Source of the DNA: Brumimicrobium sp051745635
GTDB taxonomy: Bacteria; Bacteroidota; Bacteroidia; Flavobacteriales_D; Crocinitomicaceae
Direction: 5' to 3'
Assembly (NCBI GenBank): GCA_051745635.1
Contig: JBNJEH010000003.1
Span: forward strand, 1-64,000
DNA length: 64,000 nucleotides
Positions 55,758 to 64,000 of the stretch are shown here, in pieces; position 1 is the stretch's first letter, and every line of letters begins with the position of its first letter. Below the pieces are notes generated by a model that was not told where the DNA came from, did no database searches, and saw nothing but the letters and a program-made list of their open reading frames with translations. Made by a program: the position numbers and the translations under genes.

Positions 55758-55823
55758 CTACTCTTGCTCTTGCTCCTCACTCTTGCTGTATCCTCTTGCT
55801 CTCAACTGTTCTCGTTCGTCCTC

Positions 55824-58800
55824 CTAAAGTCGGACTCCTATAACGCAGACGTCATCCACCTGTTCGTGGTCTCCTTTCCAATCGAAAAAAGCATTTTTAA
55901 TGGCCATTTTTTGATCCTCCATGGGAAGGTGGTGATTCGAGAAAAGCAATTTTCTGAAGCGCGAAGGTTTGAATTTTTTTGCCTTTTTCGCTCCCGGAGC
56001 ATAACCAAATTGGTCGCGGTAGCCGTCGCTGAACATGTATATTGAATCACTGTGGTGCACGTTCAATTTGTGATTAGTAAAAGGCTCCCGCGTCGCAAAT
56101 TTACCAATGGGTTGATTATCTCCTTTAATTTCGTACAACCGCAGTGATGGGTATTCATCGAATGAAAATGTTCTGTATTCCGAACTCGTGTCTAAATCCC
56201 GATCAACCTGTGTTAAATCGCGAATGATCCAAAGTGGATTATTAGCTCCCGCAAACTCCAGCGGCAATGGTTCCTTTGTATCGGCAATCTTCTGTTTCGT
56301 ATTAAAATTGAATTTGCACAGCGCTATATCCATGCCGTCCTTTATGTCGTTATCCTGTTTACCAAATTCCGCAATGACCATATCGCGCGTTTGGTTCAGT
56401 ATCTCTGCGGGCTTTTTGATGCGGTACTCGCGCAAAACCATGTTTAAGGCGTTATTGCAGACAACGCTTACCATAGCACCTGGAACGCCATGACCAGTAC
56501 AATCCGCTGCAGCGAGATAAATGTTTTGAATATCCGCGGGTTGTCCTTTTTTCTCGGTTGCAGCTATATCCTGATTTCCATCAGTTTGTAGCCAGTAAAA
56601 GTCGCCGGCTACGATATCTTTTGGAACATAAAACACAAAGTTTTCCAGGAAAAGATTGTTCAAAATGCGGGGAGAAGGCAGAATCGCCGATTGAATCCGC
56701 TTGGAATAATTGATAGAGTCGACGATTTCTTTATTCTTTTCTTCCAGCAATACTTTTTGATTTTCAGAAATATCGCGTTGATTTTCAGCTTCCTTTTTCT
56801 GTGCGGTCACTTCCTCTGTTCGCTGTGCAACCAGCTTCTCCAGTCGAATATTTTGATTTTTTACGCGCTTAATACTCAGCAGTGCAATGCCATATATGAT
56901 CAAAACAAGCAACGCAAAATAAATAATGTAGGCCACAGTCGTTCTGTACCAGGGCGGTAAAATTGTAAATGAAAATTCCACCGTTCTGGAGGTTTGGTCG
57001 TAAACGTTGCGGGCTTTTAGATGTAAGGTATATTGTCCTTCATTGAGGTTGTACTCTTTGGTGTGTCGTTTTGTCCAATCCGACCACTCGTTCTCAAACC
57101 CTTCGATGTAATAGGCAAATTGAGTTTCTCCTTCATTTTTAAAAAAGTTGGTTCCAAATTGAAAACGAATGAGGTTTTGATCTTGAAACGCAATTTCAAT
57201 TTTTTCAGGTGGAGCAACAGTTCCGTGAAACAGCGTGGAGTCGCCGTAAGCCATTTTTTGGACATAAACGTTGACAGAGTCGTTGAGCCCCGTTTTTTTA
57301 TTGGCGTTAAAACTGAGTAATCCTTTTCCATATCCACCAAACCAGGAAGTTCCGTTCGAGTCGTGAAACATCGAATGAATGATATATTCTTTGTAATCAG
57401 CGAAATAATTGGAGTTCCAGACGTATTCACCATCTTTGAGCGCGGAAAAACCAATATCTGACAAGTTCGTTTGATCGTCGATGAGGACTGCCCAGATATT
57501 TCCATCGTGATCCTGATTGATGCGATGCACAACTTTCGGTTCCTTATCGCCGAACATGTTGAAATCATCACTGTAACTAAATTTTTCTCCGTCGAACTTG
57601 AATAATCCTTCGTCTGTGCCTGCGTAGATTTTATTTTCATGCTGGAACATATAAACCTGTCCTTTGGGCAAACCGTCGCTCGTGTGATAGTGTTCAAAAG
57701 AAGGATTCCCATCGTTTAACGCTGCTACGTTAATTTTGTAAATACCGTCATCGGGTTTTGTGCCGATCCAGATGTCTCCGTTCGGCTGGACGATAAAATT
57801 ATAGGGCTCTCCATCTGAAAAATCCTTGATGTAGCGCTTTTTTATAAATTGACCGTTTGTGTATTGCAACAGCTGAATGCCATTATAATGCAATACGATC
57901 AGTTGATTGCTGTCGAGCGGTGATTGTCTTACACTATACGGACCTCCTTCAGCAACGGGAACAGGTGAAAAATCGTCATCCAGATAGGAAAGTCGATTTA
58001 ATTCGGAAATGAAAAGGTACGATTTGTCATCGAATGTGATTTCATCGAGCCCAAAACAATCGGTATCAATACCTTCTATTCTGGAAACTTGAAATGTAGA
58101 ATCAACAATATAGGCGCCACCGTGTGAACTCAAGACCAGGTGATCGCGATAAGTGTGCAGAGATTCTATGACAAAGCCTTCAAAATCTTCACCATAACTG
58201 AGCACAGGTGACTCGATATCTATTTTTGAGATTCCATTATTTGTTCCGACCCAAAGTTGATTAAATTGATCTTTAAAAATTGAACGTATCCCATTATCAA
58301 TAAGTCCGTTGTCATTTTTTATTTCAAAAACGACCTGGAAGGCAGTATCGACAAGCACGACGCCCCTTGAAAAAGTCCCGATTGCAAAATAATCTTCGTT
58401 GACTTTATTCACCTCTTTGATGGTGTAATTCTTTAATTGTTTAACTTGTTCGAATCTGCCGTTTTCCTCTTGTCGATAAAAACCGGATTGCTGAGTGACA
58501 AAAAGTTGTTCTCCTTTAAAGTCAATAACTGCGCGCAAATGTTTATCCTTAAATATATCGCTATTTTTTATTTTAAAGAACCGTTCATTCGCGACTCGAT
58601 AAAGCCCTGTGCGCGTATCTTGAAAATAGACGGTTTGTTTTGTGCTCGATGCACCCTGAATCTTTGCAGAACCTGTAGAATCGAGATTTGCCGCATGTGC
58701 AGCGAGTACCTTTAGTTTTTTGGATAACAGAAAAAACTGCGAAAAAGTCCTGACATAAAAAATCGAATCTTTTTTAAAAATATTGAGGATGGGTTCGTTG

Positions 58801-59177
58801 TTTTTAGGCAGTATCGCTGAAGTATCGATGTACTGACCGTTCCCAAATTCATCAAACTGAATCAAACCAAGCCCCGATTCAGTACCTACTAAAAAATCGT
58901 TTTCGTTGAAAGGAGCAATCGTACGAATTTGGCTGTTTTTAGGTGTATCAATCAATCTCCATGTCACGCCGTCGTATTCAATGAGACCTCTCTGGTTGGC
59001 AAAATAAAGTAGTCCATTGGCTCCCTGAAAAATATCAAATATCACAGGATTAGCGAGATAATCCCTGGGGGAGTAGTTGGTAATGCTGGGCGTTCCGAAT
59101 TGTTCCAGCCTGGAGAACTGCGACCAACCCATAAAAGAAGTGCCTACAAAAAGTAGGCACATGAGATACTTCAGCAT
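55824..59177 (-). CDS. Beta-propeller / Y_Y_Y sensor with SpoIIE-type serine phosphatase
   Basis: This 1117-aa membrane sensor has a signal peptide (1-19, GWSQ). A two-component-regulator propeller (about 25-690) contains repeats such as FKDQFNQLWVGTNNGISKID and GDIWIGTKPDDGIYKI. A Y_Y_Y domain (about 690-790) shows FAYYIEGFENEWSDW and YTLHLKARN. One membrane span follows (about 795-815), then a coiled coil (about 820-880). The cytosolic PP2C/SpoIIE phosphatase (about 880-1117) holds VPKDIVAGDFYWLQ, AADCTGHGVPGAMVS, DNIKDGMDIAL-like and DDVCVIGVRL motifs. It probably senses an extracellular ligand and dephosphorylates an anti-anti-sigma-type target, which is inference from the domain order. 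It has no histidine kinase domain. Confidence 0.9.
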   Translation of the reverse strand: MLKYLMCLLFVGTSFMGWSQFSRLEQFGTPSITNYSPRDYLANPVIFDIFQGANGLLYFANQRGLIEYDGVTWRLIDTPKNSQIRTIAPFNENDFLVGTESGLGLIQFDEFGNGQYIDTSAILPKNNEPILNIFKKDSIFYVRTFSQFFLLSKKLKVLAAHAANLDSTGSAKIQGASSTKQTVYFQDTRTGLYRVANERFFKIKNSDIFKDKHLRAVIDFKGEQLFVTQQSGFYRQEENGRFEQVKQLKNYTIKEVNKVNEDYFAIGTFSRGVVLVDTAFQVVFEIKNDNGLIDNGIRSIFKDQFNQLWVGTNNGISKIDIESPVLSYGEDFEGFVIESLHTYRDHLVLSSHGGAYIVDSTFQVSRIEGIDTDCFGLDEITFDDKSYLFISELNRLSYLDDDFSPVPVAEGGPYSVRQSPLDSNQLIVLHYNGIQLLQYTNGQFIKKRYIKDFSDGEPYNFIVQPNGDIWIGTKPDDGIYKINVAALNDGNPSFEHYHTSDGLPKGQVYMFQHENKIYAGTDEGLFKFDGEKFSYSDDFNMFGDKEPKVVHRINQDHDGNIWAVLIDDQTNLSDIGFSALKDGEYVWNSNYFADYKEYIIHSMFHDSNGTSWFGGYGKGLLSFNANKKTGLNDSVNVYVQKMAYGDSTLFHGTVAPPEKIEIAFQDQNLIRFQFGTNFFKNEGETQFAYYIEGFENEWSDWTKRHTKEYNLNEGQYTLHLKARNVYDQTSRTVEFSFTILPPWYRTTVAYIIYFALLVLIIYGIALLSIKRVKNQNIRLEKLVAQRTEEVTAQKKEAENQRDISENQKVLLEEKNKEIVDSINYSKRIQSAILPSPRILNNLFLENFVFYVPKDIVAGDFYWLQTDGNQDIAATEKKGQPADIQNIYLAAADCTGHGVPGAMVSVVCNNALNMVLREYRIKKPAEILNQTRDMVIAEFGKQDNDIKDGMDIALCKFNFNTKQKIADTKEPLPLEFAGANNPLWIIRDLTQVDRDLDTSSEYRTFSFDEYPSLRLYEIKGDNQPIGKFATREPFTNHKLNVHHSDSIYMFSDGYRDQFGYAPGAKKAKKFKPSRFRKLLFSNHHLPMEDQKMAIKNAFFDWKGDHEQVDDVCVIGVRL

Positions 59178-59189
59178 AAATATTTAATA

Positions 59190-60116
59190 TCAATTGATAA
59201 CCAGTCGTTCGACGTGTTTGATTCCGTTGTTGATCACCACGTTGTAAATTCCTTGCTCCAAACCTTGCGTCGGAAGGTCAATATTGGACTGACCTAAAAC
59301 TTTCATGGGTTCTACCTTTGCTACGGTCTTACCAGAAATATCTACGATTTTGACGTCAATATTTTTCCACACAGTTGAACTGAGGGTGAGCGTTGTATTG
59401 CCATTAGAAGGGTTGGGGTACAACTTAATATTTTGAATACTATTTTCATCTACTGAACTCGTTCCACCTCCCGGATTGAATATGGAGCGATTCGATCGCG
59501 GTGTATTATAGTCTTCCTTCGTTGATTGGCAAGGCGTACTCAGTTCATCCATATCCACCATAATTTCATAGGAAAGACTCGTATCGGCATTCGTATAAAG
59601 CCAATCCGTCGTATTCATGCCCTGTGTGCTGTTAATGAGGTCTTTATCATTGGTTGAGAGATCAAAAATTTCCCAGCATCTGTAATAATTGAATGGCGTT
59701 GACCCTTCATAATCTGTCCAGTAAAGTCCTAATTCACCATTTACTTCCTCCAGGGTCAAGTGAATAGTGGATGCGCGCGCACTGAGCGGCCCGGCAACAC
59801 CGTTGACATCAACACCTTGTATTTTATATGAATACGATTGCGCATTGGGGTTGGCGGAAAGATCTTGAAATTCACTTAAATTGTCATAATCTACTGTAGC
59901 GATTAGATTGTAAGTATTTTGTCCATCGTCTCGATAAATTCTAATACTGTCGATAGGGTCAGCAGATACCTGATCGTCGCGATCCCATACGATAATATTG
60001 TGAGAAGAAGCTTCATTCACTGTGGCGATACAAATTTCAGTTTGTGGGCCCTGAGCGAATAAACTTTGGCTGACAATCATCAATGCAGCAGCAAGAAGTA
60101 AATATAGATTTTTCAT
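59190..60116 (-). CDS. T9SS-sorted secreted protein with fibronectin-like segment
   Basis: This 308-aa protein has a signal peptide (1-21, QSLFAQ). The middle (about 22-210) looks like fibronectin type III-like beta-sandwiches (IIVWDRDDQVS, IRIYRDDGQNTYNLIATVDY). A Por-secretion tail of about 75 residues follows (IKLYPNPSNGNTTLTLSS, VDISGKTVAKVEPM, LEQGIYNVVINNGIKHVERL). The ATG at 60116 gives the clean signal peptide; an upstream start would add 48 residues of no apparent function. It starts about 200 nt after the 93-aa coiled-coil gene and ends 13 nt before the propeller gene on the same strand, which may be co-transcribed. Confidence 0.85.
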   Translation of the reverse strand: MKNLYLLLAAALMIVSQSLFAQGPQTEICIATVNEASSHNIIVWDRDDQVSADPIDSIRIYRDDGQNTYNLIATVDYDNLSEFQDLSANPNAQSYSYKIQGVDVNGVAGPLSARASTIHLTLEEVNGELGLYWTDYEGSTPFNYYRCWEIFDLSTNDKDLINSTQGMNTTDWLYTNADTSLSYEIMVDMDELSTPCQSTKEDYNTPRSNRSIFNPGGGTSSVDENSIQNIKLYPNPSNGNTTLTLSSTVWKNIDVKIVDISGKTVAKVEPMKVLGQSNIDLPTQGLEQGIYNVVINNGIKHVERLVIN

Positions 60117-60252
60117 AACATAGTTTTTTATAAATTTACAAAAATATCGTAATCTACACATATAACGTATTGATTCGTTGATAAGTTGGGTCAATCTGGA
60201 AGTTTTGTGTAAAAAAGTTATTGATACCAGCGTAGCTGCCTGGTCTGAAACA

Positions 60253-60282
60253 AAAAACACCAGCAGTCAGACTGCTGATGTT
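60253..60282 (-). terminator. Intrinsic terminator after the 93-aa gene
   Basis: On the minus strand AACATCAGCAGT pairs with ACTGCTGGTGTT (one wobble) around a 3-nt loop, followed by a T-run. It lies about 37 nt past the stop at 60319. Confidence 0.88.
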
Positions 60283-60318
60283 CTATTTTTAATCGTCAAC
60301 CTAAAAAGAAATAATGCC

Positions 60319-60600
60319 TTAAACGATATCAGCGATTTTTTTAAAACCTGCCTCTACGGCATTCGCTGCTTTGTCAAAATCTTTTTTCGCCTCGTTCAAT
60401 TGATCTTCGGCTGCATTTTTAATCTGTTCGACCGTATTTTCCATTTCCGATTTTCTGTCATTGAGTTCCTGCAGACTTTCTTCGTATTTTTGTTGAGCTT
60501 CACCTTCAACGGCTGCTTTTTTGGCTTTCACTTCGTTAATTTTTGCTGAAACTTCGTCAATCTTCTGATTTGCTTTTGCTTTTAATTCTTCCTTGTTCAT
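60319..60600 (-). CDS. Small coiled-coil protein, 93 aa
   Basis: The whole protein is charged and helical with a heptad-like pattern (ELKAKANQKIDEVSAKINEV, EQIKNAAEDQLNEAKKDF). There is no signal peptide, span or Cys. It resembles small structural or stress-type helical proteins such as apolipoprotein-like or LEA-like chains, but I cannot assign a family. It is a single-gene unit with its own terminator and with another terminator upstream. Confidence 0.75.
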   Translation of the reverse strand: MNKEELKAKANQKIDEVSAKINEVKAKKAAVEGEAQQKYEESLQELNDRKSEMENTVEQIKNAAEDQLNEAKKDFDKAANAVEAGFKKIADIV

Positions 60601-60663
60601 GTTTTTATAATTTTTGTTTGTCGTCTACATAACAATGCAGAGCGCTTATTGTTTTGTCAGGTC

Positions 60664-60695
60664 AAAAAAAAAGAGCCTCAAAATCAGAGACTCTT
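60664..60695 (-). terminator. Intrinsic terminator after the 239-aa gene
   Basis: On the minus strand AGAGTCTC and GAGGCTCT form a stem followed by nine T. It lies about 23 nt past the stop at 60718. Confidence 0.85.
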
Positions 60696-60717
60696 CGTTT
60701 ACAATTGTTTCTGTCGT

Positions 60718-61437
60718 TTAACTATTGACTATGCGATCGTAATAATCCTGCCATTGCTCATTTTCTTCAAAATAGGGTGCTCCCATGTTCATCATTTCTT
60801 TTGCACGTTTGTCTTGTCGCGATTCTTTGAGCACTTTTGCAGATTCGTATAAACCGAGCATCATCAATTCCCGGTCTGCATTATCCCATTGCGACGGATC
60901 CGTTTCTTCCATGAGCTCCTTCCCTTGTTTCCATTTCATCCGGGCGGTAGCTTTATCCATGTTTCGATAGCGACAAACCGCTTCCAGGTATTTTGCAGGT
61001 GTGTAATCCCTACCAAATTTATAGAGTCGCATGACCCAGCCAAATGCTCTGCGGTATTCTTCATTGCCAAATTCATTCTGAATTAACTCGAGCAGGGACA
61101 TCTTGACCTCTACGAAGAATTCGGCATATTTTTCCTGAACTTCTCCATTTTCATCCTTTTTGAGTAGTTTACCAATGGCTGTTAATGCATCTTTATATGC
61201 ATTGTCATACTTTTCATCCCGGTCGCCGATGAATGAAATTTTGTATAGTCCATAAGCCAGATAGTAATAGGGGAGCACGTCATCTTCTGTGCGTCCGCGC
61301 ATCGTGTAGCGCTCCGATTTTTTGATCAATTTCTCCCAGTCTGCATCTGCTTTTAGAAACAGTAAATCCTGGTATTCATCTTGTGCGAAGGTGGTTGCGG
61401 TAATGACGAGTGTAATTACGAGCGTTAAAATTTTCAT
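60718..61437 (-). CDS. Uncharacterised exported protein, 239 aa, TPR-like helical
   Basis: A signal peptide (1-18, TTFAQ) precedes an all-helical, highly charged mature protein with repeated Tyr/Leu patterns (DVLPYYYLAYGLYKIS, GWVMRLYKFGRDYTPAKYLE) that suggest TPR-like repeats. It has no T9SS tail. The ATG at 61437 is preferred over one 33 nt upstream because it starts the signal. It is a single-gene unit closed by a terminator. Its function is unknown. Confidence 0.7.
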   Translation of the reverse strand: MKILTLVITLVITATTFAQDEYQDLLFLKADADWEKLIKKSERYTMRGRTEDDVLPYYYLAYGLYKISFIGDRDEKYDNAYKDALTAIGKLLKKDENGEVQEKYAEFFVEVKMSLLELIQNEFGNEEYRRAFGWVMRLYKFGRDYTPAKYLEAVCRYRNMDKATARMKWKQGKELMEETDPSQWDNADRELMMLGLYESAKVLKESRQDKRAKEMMNMGAPYFEENEQWQDYYDRIVNS

Positions 61438-61561
61438 CTTCTTTCTGTTTTTTTTCAATTCAAAGTTCAAGAACTATGCCTAATTAACTGTTTAACGAAA
61501 TATTAACAGTTGAATTTGAGCTTCGGGTAAAAATAAGGAATTTGTTTCACCTGTTGATTCA

Positions 61562-62620
61562 TCAGTACGATTTTTTATCTTCCAGCAGATAACTCCAGTG
61601 TTTGAGTTGTGGATAATGATCGACAATCACTTTAATGACGGCCAGAATTGGCACTGTAAGAATTAAGCCGATCAATCCGGATATACTTCCCAATACGACA
61701 ATGCTCAATAAAATTATGAGCGGATTAATATTGACACTGTTTCCCATTATTCGGGGTGTGATAAAATTTCCCTCAGCGAATTGGACGATCACAAATATTC
61801 CGAGCACACCGACGGGGTACCAGATCGAATCTTTGGTCAGCAGTGCTAAAATAACCGGTATAGTTGCACTCACCACAACACCAATATAGGGAATAGGAGT
61901 GAGGAGTGCAGTTAAAATCCCCAGAAATAATGCATATTCAATTCCCAGAAAGAAGAGCCCGAGGCCGGTCAGCGTTCCCACGACAAGCATGACGAGCACC
62001 AATCCTTTGAGGTAATGGTACAACTGATTCTTAACTTCGTTGATAATGGCTTTACTGTCGTTGCGTTCATTTTTCTTACCGTGAAACGCTAGTACAAAGC
62101 GATACACGTTATCTCTGTAAAGCAGCATGAAAAAAATATAAATCGGACAAGTGATTAAAAAAATGAACGTGTTTTTTAATCCATTAAAACCGCCCTCGAG
62201 AAAGGTGACGATCCCGCCTTTCAGGGATTGAAGGTTTTCCTGAATAGTCTCCGAATGTTCATTGATATAATCTGCGATAGCCTCAGAGGAGATGTCAAAG
62301 CTTTTTACATTGAGGAAGTCTTTGTTTGCCTGAATGAGCTGGGGCATTTCTTCGACGATCTCCTGCGATTGTATGATAATCACGAGTAGTCCGCCCAGAA
62401 TGACTAAAGTGATCAGCAAGACGGTAAACAAAACCGAAAGTCCATTATTTAAACCGCGACGTCTCCAGAATTTTACGATGGGCAAAAAGATAATTGATGC
62501 TAATCCCGAAAATAGAATCGGCATAATGATGTTACTGAGGAACGTGAGTGCAAGAACTATAATGGTGACGATGATTAAACCGTAAGCCGTTTTTTTTAAG
62601 TTGTCATCGTAGCTCTTCAT
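61562..62620 (-). CDS. AI-2E family transporter (PF01594 type)
   Basis: This 352-aa inner-membrane protein has about seven to eight spans and the family pattern PILFSGLASIIFLPIVKFWR, YHYLKGLVLVMLVVGTLTGL, LTALLTPIPYIGVVVSATIP and FVIVQFAEGNFITPRIMGNS. Members export small molecules or act as Na+/H+ antiporters; AI-2 transport is established for few. The ATG directly follows the mutase stop (62621) without spacing, so it is translated from the same message. Confidence 0.9.
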   Translation of the reverse strand: MKSYDDNLKKTAYGLIIVTIIVLALTFLSNIIMPILFSGLASIIFLPIVKFWRRRGLNNGLSVLFTVLLITLVILGGLLVIIIQSQEIVEEMPQLIQANKDFLNVKSFDISSEAIADYINEHSETIQENLQSLKGGIVTFLEGGFNGLKNTFIFLITCPIYIFFMLLYRDNVYRFVLAFHGKKNERNDSKAIINEVKNQLYHYLKGLVLVMLVVGTLTGLGLFFLGIEYALFLGILTALLTPIPYIGVVVSATIPVILALLTKDSIWYPVGVLGIFVIVQFAEGNFITPRIMGNSVNINPLIILLSIVVLGSISGLIGLILTVPILAVIKVIVDHYPQLKHWSYLLEDKKSY

Positions 62621-64000
62621 TTATTGAGCGCTTTCAATGAGTAAATCGAGAATATTGATGGCTGCTTTTGAAATTTTAGTACCGGGACCAAAAACTCCAA
62701 AAACACCAGCTTTGTAAAGAAAATCGTAATCCTGCTGGGGTATAACGCCACCTGCGACGACCATGATGTCTCCGCGTCCCATCGACTCAAGTGCTTCAAT
62801 TACTTGTGGAACGAGCGTTTTGTGACCAGCGGCGAGCGAAGAAACACCAATGACGTGAACATCGTTTTCTACGGCTTGTTTAGCTGCTTCTTGTGGGGTT
62901 TGAAACAGCGGACCGATATCTACATCAAAACCAATGTCGGCAAAGGAAGTCGCAATAACCTTCGCTCCGCGGTCGTGTCCATCCTGTCCCATTTTTGCCA
63001 CCATAATGCGCGGTCGTCGTCCTTCAACTTTGGCAAATTTTTCAGCCTTTGCCTGGGCCGTTTCAAAATCTTTATCTTTCATAGATTCACTGGAATAAAC
63101 ACCGCTAATTGACCGAATTGTAGCCTGGTAACGTCCAAAACTTTTTTCCATCGCAGCAGAAATTTCGCCCAGCGAAGCGCGGTGTCGGGCACATTCTACT
63201 GCATATTCGAGAAGATTTCCGTCACCGGATTTGGCTACCTCTTCAAGAGCATTCAGTGACGCCTTTACTTTGGTTTCGTCGCGTTCACTCCGCAATTGAT
63301 CTAAGCGCTCCAATTGCTTTTCGCGCACCCGCGTGTTGTCGACCTCCATAATTTCCATGGGATCTTCTTGCTCGCGCTGATATCGATTTACACCTACTAA
63401 TACATCTTTTCCTGCGTCGAGTCGCGCCTGCTTTCGTGCTGCTGCCTCCTCAATGCGCATTTTAGGAACGCCTGTTTCAATAGCTTTGGCCATTCCTCCG
63501 AGCTCTTCCACCTCTTCCATGAGTTCCCAGGCTTTTTCCACGAGCTCATCGGTGAGCTTTTCAACGTAATAACTTCCGCCCCAGGGATCAATGAAATCAG
63601 TAATCCCCGTTTCTTTCTGCAGAAATATCTGTGTATTGCGGGCAATGCGCGCTGAAAAATCAGTCGGTAGCGCTATGGCCTCGTCCAGTGCATTCGTATG
63701 AAGCGATTGGGTTCCACCAAAAACAGCTCCCATCCCCTCGATACAGGTGCGGGCTACATTATTAAAAGGGTCTTGTTCTGTCAAACTCCACCCGGAAGTT
63801 TGGCAATGCGTTCGAAGTGCCAGCGATTTAGGGTTTTCGGGATTGAACCGTCTCACAATCTTCGACCACAATAGTCGACCCGCACGCATTTTAGCAATCT
63901 CCATAAACTGATTCATTCCAATGCCCCAGAAAAAACTGAGCCGCGGTGCGAAATCATCGATGTTCAGTCCGGCTTTCTTCCCGGCTCTGATGTATTCCAA
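62621..64000 (-). CDS. Methylmalonyl-CoA mutase large subunit, C-terminal part (window edge)
   Basis: The gene enters from the right edge, so only the last 459 residues are seen. The catalytic TIM-barrel end is present (ARNTQIFLQKETGITDFIDP, GGSYYVEKLTDELVEKAWEL). A linker and the C-terminal B12-binding domain follow, with MGQDGHDRGAKVIATSF (the cobalt-ligand His), GVSSLAAGHKTLVPQ and GVFGVFGPGT. The enzyme isomerises methylmalonyl-CoA and succinyl-CoA with adenosylcobalamin. It shares a transcript with the AI-2E transporter that begins at its stop. The small subunit is presumably beyond the edge. Confidence 0.96.
   Translation of the reverse strand: MEYIRAGKKAGLNIDDFAPRLSFFWGIGMNQFMEIAKMRAGRLLWSKIVRRFNPENPKSLALRTHCQTSGWSLTEQDPFNNVARTCIEGMGAVFGGTQSLHTNALDEAIALPTDFSARIARNTQIFLQKETGITDFIDPWGGSYYVEKLTDELVEKAWELMEEVEELGGMAKAIETGVPKMRIEEAAARKQARLDAGKDVLVGVNRYQREQEDPMEIMEVDNTRVREKQLERLDQLRSERDETKVKASLNALEEVAKSGDGNLLEYAVECARHRASLGEISAAMEKSFGRYQATIRSISGVYSSESMKDKDFETAQAKAEKFAKVEGRRPRIMVAKMGQDGHDRGAKVIATSFADIGFDVDIGPLFQTPQEAAKQAVENDVHVIGVSSLAAGHKTLVPQVIEALESMGRGDIMVVAGGVIPQQDYDFLYKAGVFGVFGPGTKISKAAINILDLLIESAQ

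Noticed and set aside
55541..55800. CRISPR array
   Set aside because: The units are only 11-20 bp with irregular spacing, some copies are inverted and the intervals are not unique spacers; no cas gene is in the window.
55674..56045. Plus-strand frame over the reverse repeat units
   Set aside because: Low-complexity translation of the repeats that then runs antisense to the SpoIIE domain.

Overview
The window looks like a chromosomal contig from a marine-type Bacteroidota, most likely a flavobacterium or cryomorph relative. The main evidence is four secreted proteins with type IX secretion (T9SS) C-terminal tails: three of the Por-secretion type and one gliding-motility CHU_C type. Supporting evidence is LytS/LytTR-type two-component pairs fused to TPR regions, a DUF4421 protein, an OmpA protein with thrombospondin-3 repeats, a beta-propeller/Y_Y_Y/SpoIIE sensor, AT-rich intergenic DNA and a possible TTTG/TAnnTTTG-type promoter. 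No rRNA, tRNA or CRISPR array was recognised.

Positions 1-17,000 form an AT-rich accessory region built on a repeated plan. A giant secreted SBBP-repeat protein (1361-4252) is followed after 16 nt by a TPR histidine kinase and an overlapping LytTR regulator (4269-6918). After a fatty-acid desaturase comes a second, homologous kinase/regulator pair (9247-11837), then a secreted protein. Next is a decayed 264-bp copy of the regulator 3' end with two in-frame stops (12821-13084), and then a second SBBP giant on the opposite strand (13172-16822). A 5'-truncated CheB methylesterase remnant marks the right edge.

Positions 17,750-47,736 are mostly housekeeping genes with visibly higher GC. They include priA, an arsS-like radical SAM/rhodanese/DUF2064 cluster, proC-proB-proA with a terminator, a CHU_C giant and a DUF4421 protein. 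A tight envelope run follows: methyltransferase, di-heme peroxidase, unknown 143-aa protein, lone ABC ATPase, YihY and AsmA-like protein. Then come a sulfotransferase, an extended RluA synthase, a 216-bp element with imperfect inverted ends, an OmpA-family protein and an overlapping pheT-bioD-bioA run.

Positions 47,737-51,672 are an AT-rich island. It carries a TMEM43-family membrane protein, an IS3 transposase remnant and a DUF4143-type AAA ATPase gene lying between two 105-bp direct repeats (98/105 identical by eye). One repeat begins exactly where recognisable transposase homology stops. Positions 51,673-64,000 return to core genes: yidC, pyrG, an inverted array of TGAGCATACAG units, a propeller/SpoIIE phosphatase, a T9SS cargo protein, two small uncharacterised genes with terminators, an AI-2E-type transporter and the C-terminal part of methylmalonyl-CoA mutase.
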